Source: Actinomycetota bacterium (lineage in GTDB: Bacteria; Actinomycetota; Geothermincolia; Geothermincolales; RBG-13-55-18). From it: a stretch of DNA of 37,690 nucleotides. Where the stretch lies: the NCBI GenBank assembly GCA_016931915.1, contig JAFGDU010000015.1:1-37690 (forward strand), read 5' to 3'. The first letter of the stretch is position 1, and each line of letters starts with the position of its first letter. Shown piece by piece: positions 1 to 8,288 of the stretch. The position numbers and the translations under genes are program-made. The notes under the pieces were generated by a model, which was not told where the DNA came from, did not search any database, and saw only the letters and a list, made by a program, of their open reading frames with translations.

Positions 1-2
1 CC

Positions 3-221
3 CTGGTAGGTCACGGACGCGCCGACAAGAGGCAGGTGGAATACATGGTCCGCACCCTTCTCCATATAGAGGGGGAGATCGGGTCCTCGCATGCCAGTGA
101 CGCCCTCGCGCTGGCTATCTGCCATGCCCACAGCGAGAGGATGCGCGGCCGCCTGGAAGAGGCGATGCAGGACAAGGCGGCGGTAAAGAAACCCGCACAC
201 AAGAAGAGGAACGTGCAGTGA
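3..221 (+). CDS. ruvC: RuvC Holliday junction endonuclease, C-terminal part (5' end outside window)
   Basis: RuvC resolves Holliday junctions together with RuvAB. Only the last 72 codons are present; the frame is open from position 3 and the start lies upstream. The visible part begins LVGHGRADKRQVEYMV, the RuvC basic segment, and continues with HASDALALAICHAH, the C-terminal catalytic block. The first acidic position of that block is His and the next is Asp, as in Thermus RuvC (His and Asp), whereas E. coli has two Asp. The last ~18 residues are Lys/Arg/Ala-rich. The stop is 37 bases before ruvA, consistent with a ruvC-ruvA-ruvB operon. Identification is firm despite truncation. Confidence 0.9.
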   Translation: MVGHGRADKRQVEYMVRTLLHIEGEIGSSHASDALALAICHAHSERMRGRLEEAMQDKAAVKKPAHKKRNVQ

Positions 222-258
222 GGGGTGTCCAGGCGGAAGCCGTACCGCGGGGAAGGAT

Positions 259-861
259 TTGGCCTTGATCGATTTCGTCGAGGGCGTGCTGGCCGAGAAG
301 AGCGAGGAGGGAGCCGTCATCTCTGTGGGAGGGCTCGGGCTTTTCCTTTCCCTCTCCCACCCGACGCTTCAGGGCCTTCCTTCCAAGGGAAAGAAGGTGA
401 AACTCCTCAGCTACCTGCACGTCAAGGAGGACCTCCTGCAGCTCTACGGTTTCTCCGAGCGTGGTGAGAGGGATATCTTCCTCAAACTCATCGCCGTCAC
501 CGGCGTCGGGCCCAAGGTCGCTCTGGCGGTTCTCTCGGCTTACGCGCCAGACGCTTTCGTGCGCATCGTCGCATCGGAGGACCTGGACTCCATCACGGCG
601 ATCTCCGGGATAGGCAAGAAGAGCGGCCAGAGGATCATCCTGGAGCTCAAGGACAAGCTGGCCCCCCTGGCCGGCGAGCTGGGCATCGCGATTGGAGGAC
701 CTGACGGGAGCGACCTGGCGCGCGAGGCGCGCGAGGCACTGAAGGGACTGGGGTATACGACCAGGGAGGCTAACCAGGCCCTGGATGGTTATGCAGCCGA
801 CGACCCCAGCGTTGAGGACATGATCACCTATGCTCTCAAACGGCTGGGGGGGAGCACATAG
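259..861 (+). CDS. ruvA: Holliday junction branch migration protein RuvA
   Basis: RuvA binds four-way junctions as a tetramer and loads the RuvB motor. The 200-residue length is standard. Residues 1-62 form the OB-fold domain; two helix-hairpin-helix motifs follow, VTGVGPKVALAVLSAY near residue 80 and ISGIGKKSGQRIILELKDKL near residue 116; the C-terminal RuvB-contacting domain (ALKGLGYTTREANQAL) starts near residue 155. The start is TTG at 259, preceded by GGGGAAGGA at 249-257; no better Met exists, and the N-terminus MALIDFVEG matches the family start. It lies between ruvC and ruvB. Confidence 0.95.
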   Translation: MALIDFVEGVLAEKSEEGAVISVGGLGLFLSLSHPTLQGLPSKGKKVKLLSYLHVKEDLLQLYGFSERGERDIFLKLIAVTGVGPKVALAVLSAYAPDAFVRIVASEDLDSITAISGIGKKSGQRIILELKDKLAPLAGELGIAIGGPDGSDLAREAREALKGLGYTTREANQALDGYAADDPSVEDMITYALKRLGGST

Positions 862-947
862 ATACATGCAGGGGTGGGAGCAGCGGAGAAGCAGATGCTG
901 GCGATGCGGAAACGCACGGGGAAGACATGCGTAAGGAAGGCAAGTGA

Positions 948-2009
948 GTGGAGATGAAGGATGACCGTGAGGAGATAACGGGAGACCTGGAGGTGGGAGA
1001 AGATCGTCTGCTGGATCCGGAGGCGAGGGAGGACGAGCAGGAGTTCGATATCACCCTGCGGCCCCGCTGGATATCGGAGTTTATCGGACAGGACCGCATC
1101 CGCGAGCACCTCGAGATATTCATCACCGCAGCCCGTGAGCGCAAGGAATCACTGGACCATGTGATCATCTCCGGCCCACCGGGGCTGGGGAAGACCACCC
1201 TTGCCGGTATCATCGCCAACGAGATGGGGGTGGCATGCAAGCAGACCTCGGGCCCGGCCCTGGAGCGCGCCGGCGACCTGGCCTCCATCCTCACCAACCT
1301 GGAGCCGGGAGACGTGCTGTTCATAGACGAGATACACCGCCTCAACCGCGTGGTGGAGGAGGTGCTCTATCCCGCCATGGAGGATTTTAAGCTTGATATC
1401 GTCGTGGGCAAGGGCCCGGCCGCGCGCTCCATAAGGCTAGATCTGCCTTCGTTCACGCTGGTAGGCGCCACAACACGCGCGGGGTTGCTGACCTCGCCTC
1501 TGCGCGAACGATTCGGAGTACAGAGCAGGTTGGACTATTACAACCGGGACGAGATAAAAGCCATAATACAGCGCTCGGCACGTATCCTGGCGGTGGATAT
1601 CGACGAGAAGGGGGCGAGCGAGCTGGCACGGCGTTCGCGGGGCACCCCGCGCATCGCCAATCGCCTGCTGCGCCGCGTACGTGATTACGCCCAGGTCAGG
1701 GCCGAGGGGACCATAGACTACGAGGTGGGCTGCGAGGCGCTTTCCCTCTTCGAGGTTGACGAGATGGGCCTGGACAAGGTGGACAAGATGATCCTGGCCA
1801 CCATCATCGAGAAATTCGGTGGCGGTCCGGTCGGCGTGAATACCCTGGCCGTCTCGGTGGGAGAGGAGATCGATACCATCGAGGAGGTCTACGAACCGTA
1901 CCTGCTGCAAGTGGGCTTCATACAGCGCACTCCACGCGGCAGGGTAGCCACGGAAAACGCTTACCGCCACCTCGGCCTGGACAAGGGGAGTGGGGGCACC
2001 CTCTTCTGA
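948..2009 (+). CDS. ruvB: Holliday junction DNA helicase RuvB
   Basis: RuvB is the hexameric AAA+ motor that drives branch migration with RuvA. The 353-residue product has Walker A GPPGLGKT at 76-83, Walker B LFIDEIH at 124-130, sensor-1 GATTRAG, the arginine-finger segment SPLRERF and a C-terminal winged helix. The first ~35 residues are acidic and precede the usual [11 protein letters not shown] start of the conserved domain, so the N-terminus is slightly extended. The start chosen is GTG at 948 behind AAGGAAGG at 933-940; an in-frame ATG at 954 is an alternative. The 86-base gap after ruvA holds no gene or terminator. Confidence 0.95.
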   Translation: MEMKDDREEITGDLEVGEDRLLDPEAREDEQEFDITLRPRWISEFIGQDRIREHLEIFITAARERKESLDHVIISGPPGLGKTTLAGIIANEMGVACKQTSGPALERAGDLASILTNLEPGDVLFIDEIHRLNRVVEEVLYPAMEDFKLDIVVGKGPAARSIRLDLPSFTLVGATTRAGLLTSPLRERFGVQSRLDYYNRDEIKAIIQRSARILAVDIDEKGASELARRSRGTPRIANRLLRRVRDYAQVRAEGTIDYEVGCEALSLFEVDEMGLDKVDKMILATIIEKFGGGPVGVNTLAVSVGEEIDTIEEVYEPYLLQVGFIQRTPRGRVATENAYRHLGLDKGSGGTLF

Positions 2010-2074
2010 GATGCGGGACAAGGTCATATGGAGATATCTCTAGGCAAGTTTGCTGCAGCCAAAGACGTATCGAG

Positions 2075-2665
2075 ATGCTGCAAACCGATGCCGCGGGAAA
2101 GGTGATGCCTTTGCGCAGGATCATTGTGGACACCTGTTGCGGGCCCTGCGCCATACCCACGCTGCGTATCTTCGTGCCCCCGGAATACGAGGCACATTAC
2201 CTCTTCTACAATCCCAACGTACATCCCTTCCGCGAGTACCGCAGGCGGCTGGAGAGCTTCGAGGCCCTGATGGGCGAGGAGAGCCTGGCATACACCGTGG
2301 TCCCCTACGAGCCCGAGGAATGGATAAGGGCGGTGGCATACAGGGAGGAGAGCCGCTGCGAACTCTGCTACCGGCTGCGCCTACGCAAGGCGGCTGATAT
2401 CGCCCTAGATGAAGGTTACGAGGCCATCACCACCACCCTCTACGCCAGCCCGTACCAGGACCACGAAATGGTAGGCCTCCTGGGCAAGTCCATCTGCCGC
2501 AGCCGGGGGCTTGAGTTCGTCTCCTGGGACGGGAGGGACGAGTATTACGACGCCATCGCATCGGCTCGAGAGCGGGGCATGTACACGCAGCCCTATTGCG
2601 GCTGTCTGCTGAGCGAATGGGAACGTTACGACCGCGGGCGCCGCGCCGCAAAAAAGGGTGACTGA
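2075..2665 (+). CDS. queH: Epoxyqueuosine reductase QueH
   Basis: QueH catalyses the last step of queuosine synthesis, reduction of epoxyqueuosine in tRNA, and replaces the unrelated B12-dependent QueG. The family cysteine blocks are all visible: TCCGPC at residues 20-25, RCELCYRLRL near 90 and QPYCGCLLSEWER near the C-terminus, which ligate an iron-sulfur cluster and an additional metal. YNPNVHPFREYRRRL is the typical N-terminal motif. The start is uncertain: ATG 2075 gives 196 residues, while ATG 2105 (MPLRRIIVDTCCGPC) fits the family N-terminus better but has its purine-rich site only two bases away. It precedes queA and tgt, so three queuosine steps are adjacent. Confidence 0.9.
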   Translation: MLQTDAAGKVMPLRRIIVDTCCGPCAIPTLRIFVPPEYEAHYLFYNPNVHPFREYRRRLESFEALMGEESLAYTVVPYEPEEWIRAVAYREESRCELCYRLRLRKAADIALDEGYEAITTTLYASPYQDHEMVGLLGKSICRSRGLEFVSWDGRDEYYDAIASARERGMYTQPYCGCLLSEWERYDRGRRAAKKGD

Positions 2666-2671
2666 CCGCCC

Positions 2672-3730
2672 ATGCGCGTGGGACTCTTCGACTACCATCT
2701 CCCCGCCGAGCTCATCGCCCAACGCCCGGCAGAGAAGCGTGAGGGCTCGCGTCTCCTGGTGGTGGACTGTGACAGCGGGAGGATCGAGCACCGGCGCTTC
2801 CCAGAGCTCACATCGTACCTCGAAGCCGGGGATTGCCTGGTTTTCAACCGCAGCCGCGTGCGACGCGCGCGTCTGCGAGGACGCAAGAGGGATAGCGGGG
2901 GAGAGGTAGAGCTGTTGTTGCTCGCCAGCAGGGAGGATGGGACCTGGGATGCACTGGCTCGCCCCGCCCGCCGGCTGCGCCCCGGAACCCGTATAAGCAT
3001 AGGCGGCGAGCTGGAGGCGGAGGTGATCGAAAAAGGGGAAAGGGGAGAGATACGCCTCAGCCTGGCTCCCGGCGGGCCGGAAGCCGTGGAGGCTGCGGTA
3101 GAGGCCTTGGGGGAAGTCCCCCTTCCCCCTTATATTAAGGAAGAATTATCAGATCCCGAGAGGTACCAGACGGTCTACGCCCGCGAGACGGGATCGGCAG
3201 CCGCGCCCACCGCCGGTCTTCATTTCGAACGTTCTACCCTGCATATGCTGGAGAGAAAAGGGATAAGACTGGCCTTCCTGAACCTGGACGTAGGTCTCGA
3301 TACCTTCCGACCCATAGAGGTGGATGAGGTTGAGGAACACCGCATCCATAGAGAGGAAATGGTCCTGGGTGCCGGTGACTGCGAGAAGATAAACGCCACC
3401 CGACGCGAGGGAGGCAGGATAGTGGCCGTGGGGACAACGGTGGTGCGGGCCCTCGAGAGCGCGTCGCAAGGAGGTGAGGTATCTCCGAAGCGAGGTCCCA
3501 CCGATCTCTTCATCTATCCGGGTTTCCGTTTCCAGGTAGTGGACTGCATGTTGACCAATTTCCATATGCCCCGTTCCAGCCTGCTGCTGCTCATTTGCGC
3601 CTTTGCCGGCAGGGAGCTGGTCATGGAGGCCTACCGCCGGGCGGTAGAGGAACGTTACCGCTTTCTGAGCTTCGGGGACGCGTGTTATTTTCACTATGCA
3701 CATGGCTGGAGAGAATACGGAGAGCGGTGA
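2672..3730 (+). CDS. queA: S-adenosylmethionine:tRNA ribosyltransferase-isomerase QueA
   Basis: QueA transfers and isomerises the ribosyl group of SAM onto preQ1-modified tRNA to give epoxyqueuosine. The product has 352 residues. Recognisable blocks are ELIAQRPAEKREGSRLLV (N-terminus), LPPYI, GSAAAPTAGLHF, LDVGLDTFRPI, FIYPGFRFQVVD, LTNFHMPRSSLLLL and YRFLSFGDA. One block deviates: the usual N-D-T-R-V-x-x-A-R-L reads NRSRVRRARL here, so the acidic or amide second residue is Arg. The start ATG lies six bases after the queH stop with a weak AAAAAAGGG upstream. The stop is one base from the preferred tgt start, implying translational coupling. Confidence 0.94.
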   Translation: MRVGLFDYHLPAELIAQRPAEKREGSRLLVVDCDSGRIEHRRFPELTSYLEAGDCLVFNRSRVRRARLRGRKRDSGGEVELLLLASREDGTWDALARPARRLRPGTRISIGGELEAEVIEKGERGEIRLSLAPGGPEAVEAAVEALGEVPLPPYIKEELSDPERYQTVYARETGSAAAPTAGLHFERSTLHMLERKGIRLAFLNLDVGLDTFRPIEVDEVEEHRIHREEMVLGAGDCEKINATRREGGRIVAVGTTVVRALESASQGGEVSPKRGPTDLFIYPGFRFQVVDCMLTNFHMPRSSLLLLICAFAGRELVMEAYRRAVEERYRFLSFGDACYFHYAHGWREYGER

Positions 3731-3731
3731 G

Positions 3732-4850
3732 ATGTTCGCCTTCGAGATCATGGAACGAGATGCGGGGACAAGGGCGAGGACCGGCCGCATACGAACCGCC
3801 CGCGGCGAGGTGTTCACGCCGGCGTTCCTGCCCGTGGGAACGAGGGGAACGGTGAAGGCCATGGCCCCCTGGGAGTTGGAGGAGATCGGCTACGAGATGA
3901 TCCTGGCCAACACCTACCACCTCTACCTGCGTCCCGGTGCTGAGGTGGTAAAGGAGGCCGGGGGGTTGCACGCCTTCATGGCATGGGGGCGCCCCATTCT
4001 CACCGACAGCGGAGGCTTCCAGGTCTTCTCCCTCTCGCCTACCCTCGAGGTGGCGGATGAAGGAGTGCGCTTCCGTTCCGTCTATGACGGCAGCGAACAT
4101 CTCCTTACACCGGAGAAGGCGATAAGGGCCCAGGAGGACCTGGGCTCCGACATCGCGTTGATACTGGACCACTGTGTCGCGTATCCAGCATCCCGGGGCG
4201 AGGTGGAGAGATCAGTGGAGGTAACCTTGAGATGGGCTGAAAGGTCCCTGGCCGCCCATAGCCTGCGTGACCAGGCACTCTTCGGCATCGTGCAGGGGGG
4301 GACCCACAGGGATCTGCGCGAACGCAGCGCGGAGGCGACGGCGAGCATGGACTTCGCAGGTTATGGTATCGGGGGCCTCTCGGTGGGGGAGCCCCGCGAG
4401 GTCATGCTGGAGTGCCTGGAGGTGCAGGCCGGGATACTGCCCGGGGCAAGTCCCAGGCACCTGCTGGGTATCGGAGATCCCGAGGGCCTAGTGGAGGCGG
4501 TGGCGCTGGGTATGGATCTCTTCGACTGCGTTCTCCCCACGCGACTGGCGCGCAACGGCGTCGCCTTGACGCGGCAGGGAAGGATGAACCTGCGCCATGC
4601 ACGCTACCGGAGGGACCTGCGGCCCCTGGAGGAGGATTGCACCTGTGCCGCATGTGCAGGTTTTACGCGGGCTTATCTCCGCCATCTCCACGGCCTTAAC
4701 GAGATAATGGGACACCGCCTCCTGACCTGGCACAATCTGGTGTTCATGCAGCGTCTGCTGGTCGATTGCAGAGCCGCAATCGAGGCTGGTAGAATGGTAC
4801 AGTTAATCCAGGAATGGAGAGGCTACAGCGAGCGCATCCCGGGGGATTAA
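3732..4850 (+). CDS. tgt: Queuine/preQ1 tRNA-guanine transglycosylase
   Basis: Tgt exchanges guanine 34 of GUN-anticodon tRNAs for preQ1. The conserved segments are TPAFLPVGTRGTVKA, LTDSGGFQVFSL (with the general-base Asp), GIVQGG, GIGGLSVGEP and the nucleophile region MDLFDCVLPTRLARNG; zinc ligands are CTCAAC plus the His of LLTWHN. The reading frame extends up to ATG 3696, but the start at 3732 (MFAFEIMERDAGTRARTG) matches the family N-terminus, gives 372 residues, and has GGAGAG at 3719-3724 at good spacing. It follows queA by one base. Confidence 0.95.
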   Translation: MFAFEIMERDAGTRARTGRIRTARGEVFTPAFLPVGTRGTVKAMAPWELEEIGYEMILANTYHLYLRPGAEVVKEAGGLHAFMAWGRPILTDSGGFQVFSLSPTLEVADEGVRFRSVYDGSEHLLTPEKAIRAQEDLGSDIALILDHCVAYPASRGEVERSVEVTLRWAERSLAAHSLRDQALFGIVQGGTHRDLRERSAEATASMDFAGYGIGGLSVGEPREVMLECLEVQAGILPGASPRHLLGIGDPEGLVEAVALGMDLFDCVLPTRLARNGVALTRQGRMNLRHARYRRDLRPLEEDCTCAACAGFTRAYLRHLHGLNEIMGHRLLTWHNLVFMQRLLVDCRAAIEAGRMVQLIQEWRGYSERIPGD

Positions 4851-4890
4851 GAGGGAATACGCAAGGAAGATCATGGGAAGGTAGGTTGAG

Positions 4891-5268
4891 ATGAACGAGA
4901 GCACAATGTCCATACTGCTCATCGTGGGCTTGATCGTTATATTCTACTTCATGCTCATCAGGCCGCAGCAGAAGCGCATGAGACAGCAGATGGAGTTGAT
5001 GAACAATCTGCGTACGGGCGACGATGTCATGACTTCCTCCGGCATCTATGGCACCATAACCGAGATCGAGGAGGAAACCGTGCTCCTGGAGATCTCCGAG
5101 GATGTCGAGGTGAGGGTGGCCAAGAGCGCAATTGCGCGCACCTTTGCCGAGCACGAGGAGCCGGAGGAAGAGACGGAGAAGGAAGCGGAGGAGCCCGGGG
5201 AAGAGGAAGAGGCGGAATCCGCCGAGGAACCCGAGTCTTCCGAGGATACGTCGAAGGACGAGGAATAG
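4891..5268 (+). CDS. yajC: Sec translocon accessory protein YajC with long acidic tail
   Basis: YajC is a small single-pass membrane partner of SecDF. The transmembrane helix covers residues ~7-23 (MSILLIVGLIVIFYFMLI), followed by RPQQKRMRQQ and a small beta domain (LRTGDDVMTSSGIYGTI). Residues ~86-125 are almost entirely Glu, Asp, Ser, Thr and Pro and form a highly acidic tail that should be cytoplasmic. The length of 125 is slightly above the usual ~100 because of that tail. A GAAGGTAGG site precedes the ATG. Genes tgt-yajC-secD-secF form the standard order. Confidence 0.93.
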   Translation: MNESTMSILLIVGLIVIFYFMLIRPQQKRMRQQMELMNNLRTGDDVMTSSGIYGTITEIEEETVLLEISEDVEVRVAKSAIARTFAEHEEPEEETEKEAEEPGEEEEAESAEEPESSEDTSKDEE

Positions 5269-5458
5269 GCGGAGGAGCGAGGGTTATCGGCGATCGCAGG
5301 CTTTCTTGAGCCCGTATCGCCTAAGGACGTCACGACGGCAATAATCCTCATCAGGCACGGGAGAGCACCAGCCCTGGAGAAGGTACGCAAGCTCTTTGCG
5401 CCGAACTAGAAAAGCGGCATATCGTTGATGATCGCATGAACGCAAGCGGAGGCGGGAT

Positions 5459-6847
5459 TTGAACAAAAGAAGAGCAGTAGCATATATCGCGTCCGTAGTC
5501 GTAGTACTGATGGTCATGTATGCTTTTATTATCATCTACGGGCTATCACCCAAACTCGGGCTGGACCTGGAGGGAGGGGTGAGCGTGACCCTGCAGGCGC
5601 TCGGGGAAGCCGATAAGGACCAGATCGAGAAAGCCGCGGACATCGTACGCAACCGCGTCGATGCCCTAGGGCTGGCCGAGCCGGTAGTCGCCGCACAGGG
5701 CGATAACCGCATCCTGGTACAGATACCCGGCATCCAGGATACCGAGAGGGTACTCTCCATCATCGGCAGCACGGCACAGCTGCAGTTCCGCGAGGTGCTG
5801 GAGGTGCTGGCACCGGGAGACGAGAATTACGATACCACCGAGGTCACCATACCCGACCCCAACGAGCTGGAGACCTACCAGGCTCTCAAGGACCAGGAGA
5901 TCGTGCTCACCAAGGAAGGGCCGGACGGGGAGGAGCTCAAGGTACGCATGGGACCCACCCGTCTTACCGGAGATATCATCGCCTCGGCGGATGCGGCCGT
6001 CGACGAGGAGAACGCAGGTTATCGCATCGTCTTCGACCTGACGGACGAGGCATCGCAGCAGTTCGGAGAGCTGACCACCGAGCTACAGGGCAAGCAGCTG
6101 GCGATAGTACTGGACTATCAGCTCGAGTCATACCCGAACGTAAACGAGCCCATAACCGAGGGCAACGGTGAGATCACCGGCGACTTCACCCGCGAGGAGG
6201 CCAGGGATCTAGCCCTGGTGCTGAAGATAGGTGCCCTGCCGGTGGAGTTCGAGCCGGACCCGCTGGTGGAGAACATCAGCGCGACCCTGGGGCGCGACTC
6301 CCTGCGCCAGGGACTCATAGCCGGTATCCTGGGGCTCATACTGGTCGTCCTGTTCATGATCTCCATCTATCGCGGCCTGGGATTCGTGACCACCCTGGCC
6401 CTGATAGTCTTCGGGCTCTTCGTATACGGAATCGTCTGCCTGCTGGGGCAGATCATCGACTGGAAGCTGACCCTGGCGGGGATAGCCGGTATCGTGGTCT
6501 CCATCGGTATCTCGGCCGATTCCAGCGTGGTCTACTTCGAGCGCCTCAAGGAGGAGGTACGCGACGGCAAGACCTTGCGTTCCTCCGCCGACCGCGCGTA
6601 CAAGTCGGCTTTCCGCACCATCATCGCGGCCGATACCGCAACCTTCATCACCGCCTTTATCCTGTGGATACTGGCCATGGGTTCGGTGAAGGGTTTCGCT
6701 TTCACCCTGGGCATAGCCACTATACTGGACGTGGTCATCTCCTATTTCTTCACCCACCCAACCGTCTATCTCCTCTCGCGCCTCGAGGTCTACAACAAGC
6801 CGCGCTTCGTGGGAGTGGGACGTGAGGTGCTGGGGGGTGAGTCCTGA
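5459..6847 (+). CDS. secD: Protein translocase subunit SecD
   Basis: SecD, with SecF, uses the proton gradient to pull exported proteins through SecYEG. The 462-residue product has TM1 at ~8-27, the motif GLDLEGGV after it, a P1 periplasmic domain of ~250 residues, and five more helices from ~284 to ~445. The membrane Asp motif reads GISADSSVVYFERLKEE, close to actinobacterial SecD rather than the AVDANVLIFERIKEE form. The start is TTG at 5459 with GGAGG at 5448-5452. The 190-base gap after yajC carries no gene I can support. The stop overlaps the secF ATG. Confidence 0.95.
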   Translation: MNKRRAVAYIASVVVVLMVMYAFIIIYGLSPKLGLDLEGGVSVTLQALGEADKDQIEKAADIVRNRVDALGLAEPVVAAQGDNRILVQIPGIQDTERVLSIIGSTAQLQFREVLEVLAPGDENYDTTEVTIPDPNELETYQALKDQEIVLTKEGPDGEELKVRMGPTRLTGDIIASADAAVDEENAGYRIVFDLTDEASQQFGELTTELQGKQLAIVLDYQLESYPNVNEPITEGNGEITGDFTREEARDLALVLKIGALPVEFEPDPLVENISATLGRDSLRQGLIAGILGLILVVLFMISIYRGLGFVTTLALIVFGLFVYGIVCLLGQIIDWKLTLAGIAGIVVSIGISADSSVVYFERLKEEVRDGKTLRSSADRAYKSAFRTIIAADTATFITAFILWILAMGSVKGFAFTLGIATILDVVISYFFTHPTVYLLSRLEVYNKPRFVGVGREVLGGES

Positions 6848-8070
6848 TGTTTATAAGGGCCAGGGAGGTGAAGTTCAACCTCATCGGCTCCAGTGCTGTC
6901 AAGCCCCCCAACCTCTACTGGTTCGCCTTCTCGGCCACGCTCATCGTCCTCTCCCTCGCGGTCCTCTTCACCATGGGGGTAAACCTGGGGATCGAGTTCA
7001 AAGGCGGTTATCTGCTCAAGGTGCGGCTGGATGAAGCTGCGGACGTGGAGGAGGTACGTGGCATCCTCGGAGAGTACGCCGACCAGGGCCTTGACCAGAC
7101 AATAGTCCAGGTCGGAGACACCGACGATGGGCCCATTCTGATCCTGCGCATGCCCTATATCGAGGAGAGCCAGGCTCGCAAGGACACCATCGATGCGGTG
7201 ACGGAGGAGATAGATGCGCGCTACGGCATAGAGGAGGTCCTGCAGGAGGAGCAGGTAGGCTCGGAGTGGGGCCGCGAGGTAAGCAGGAAGGCGCTCATCG
7301 CCCTGGCAGTCTTCCTCGTGGTCATCCTCATCTACATCACCTTGCGCCTGGAGTTCAAGATGGCGGTGACGGCCATCATCGCCCTCATCCACGACACCCT
7401 GATCACCATCGGCATATATGCGCTTACCGGGAGGCAGGTGACGCCGGTCACCGTCATCGCGTTCCTGACCATACTCGGTTATTCCCTCTATGACACCATC
7501 GTCGTCTTCGACCGCGTGGAGGAGAACGCCAACCTCTTGGCCCGCTCGGGGAGGATATCCTACGCGGACATCGTCAACGAGAGCGTAAACCAGACCCTCA
7601 TGCGCTCCATCGGCACCACCCTCACCACGCTGCTGCCCATCATCACCATCCTCATCTTCGGCGGCGATACCCTCAAGGACTTCGCCTTTGCCCTCTTCCT
7701 GGGAGTTTTCCTGGGAGCGTATTCATCCATCTTCATCGCCTCTCCGCTGCTGGCTATATGGAAGGAGAGGGAGCCACGCTACGTGGCGATGCGCGAGAAG
7801 GTGGAGGCAAAGGGGGCGCGGGAAGCCATCCTCGTCGCCAAGCCCAAGCCGGCGGCCGCAGGTGCGGGTGGGGAAAAGGCCGCCGAGGCCGAGCAGCAGA
7901 AGCAGGCGGCAGAGGAAACCATGCAAGCGAAACCGGAGGCGCAGAAGGAAAAACCGAAACCGGCATCCAAGCCCGCCGCTTCGAAGGGAGCTTCCCCGGC
8001 ACAGCGTAAAAAGACCACTACCAAGGGTCCCAGCGGCGGCAAGAAAAAGAAGAAGAAGAAAAAGAAGTAA
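6847..8070 (+). CDS. secF: Protein translocase subunit SecF with Lys-rich C-terminal tail
   Basis: SecF is the partner of SecD. TM1 covers ~25-45 and GVNLGIEFKGG is the family motif; the C-terminal helices (residues ~145-310) include VTVIAFLTILGYSLYDTIVVFDRV with the expected Asp. Residues ~315-407 are an Ala/Lys/Pro-rich, low-complexity tail ending in nine consecutive lysines, predicted to be cytoplasmic. Typical SecF is ~300-330 residues, so the tail is an addition. The ATG overlaps the secD TGA by one base (translational coupling). The tail composition is opposite to that of the YajC tail. Confidence 0.95.
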   Translation: MFIRAREVKFNLIGSSAVKPPNLYWFAFSATLIVLSLAVLFTMGVNLGIEFKGGYLLKVRLDEAADVEEVRGILGEYADQGLDQTIVQVGDTDDGPILILRMPYIEESQARKDTIDAVTEEIDARYGIEEVLQEEQVGSEWGREVSRKALIALAVFLVVILIYITLRLEFKMAVTAIIALIHDTLITIGIYALTGRQVTPVTVIAFLTILGYSLYDTIVVFDRVEENANLLARSGRISYADIVNESVNQTLMRSIGTTLTTLLPIITILIFGGDTLKDFAFALFLGVFLGAYSSIFIASPLLAIWKEREPRYVAMREKVEAKGAREAILVAKPKPAAAGAGGEKAAEAEQQKQAAEETMQAKPEAQKEKPKPASKPAASKGASPAQRKKTTTKGPSGGKKKKKKKKK

Positions 8071-8222
8071 AACCGCCAGGCTTAATCGCAACTCTTGAAA
8101 TCCGTTCCCTGGACGCCGTGATCGTACGACCCCCCGATATAAATACCGAGCATACGCGGCGAAAAGGTAGCACTATGCGAGGATACCGTTCGGCCGGCGA
8201 TCACGATGACAGTAGTCATCCT

Positions 8223-8238
8223 TGCCACTAATGTGGCA
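8223..8238. promoter_or_regulatory. Perfect inverted repeat upstream of relA (possible operator)
   Basis: TGCCAC (8223-8228) is separated by TAAT from GTGGCA (8233-8238). It lies in the 218-base gap between secF and relA, 50 bases before the preferred relA start. TTGCCA at 8222 could serve as a -35 and TATAGA at 8247 as a -10, but the spacing is 19, so the promoter reading is weak. There is no T-tract, so a terminator is unlikely. The regulator, if any, is unknown. Confidence 0.4.
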
Positions 8239-8288
8239 GTATCAAATATAGAGCCGGCATGCGCAGAGGGATCGCGGGAGGAGCGACA

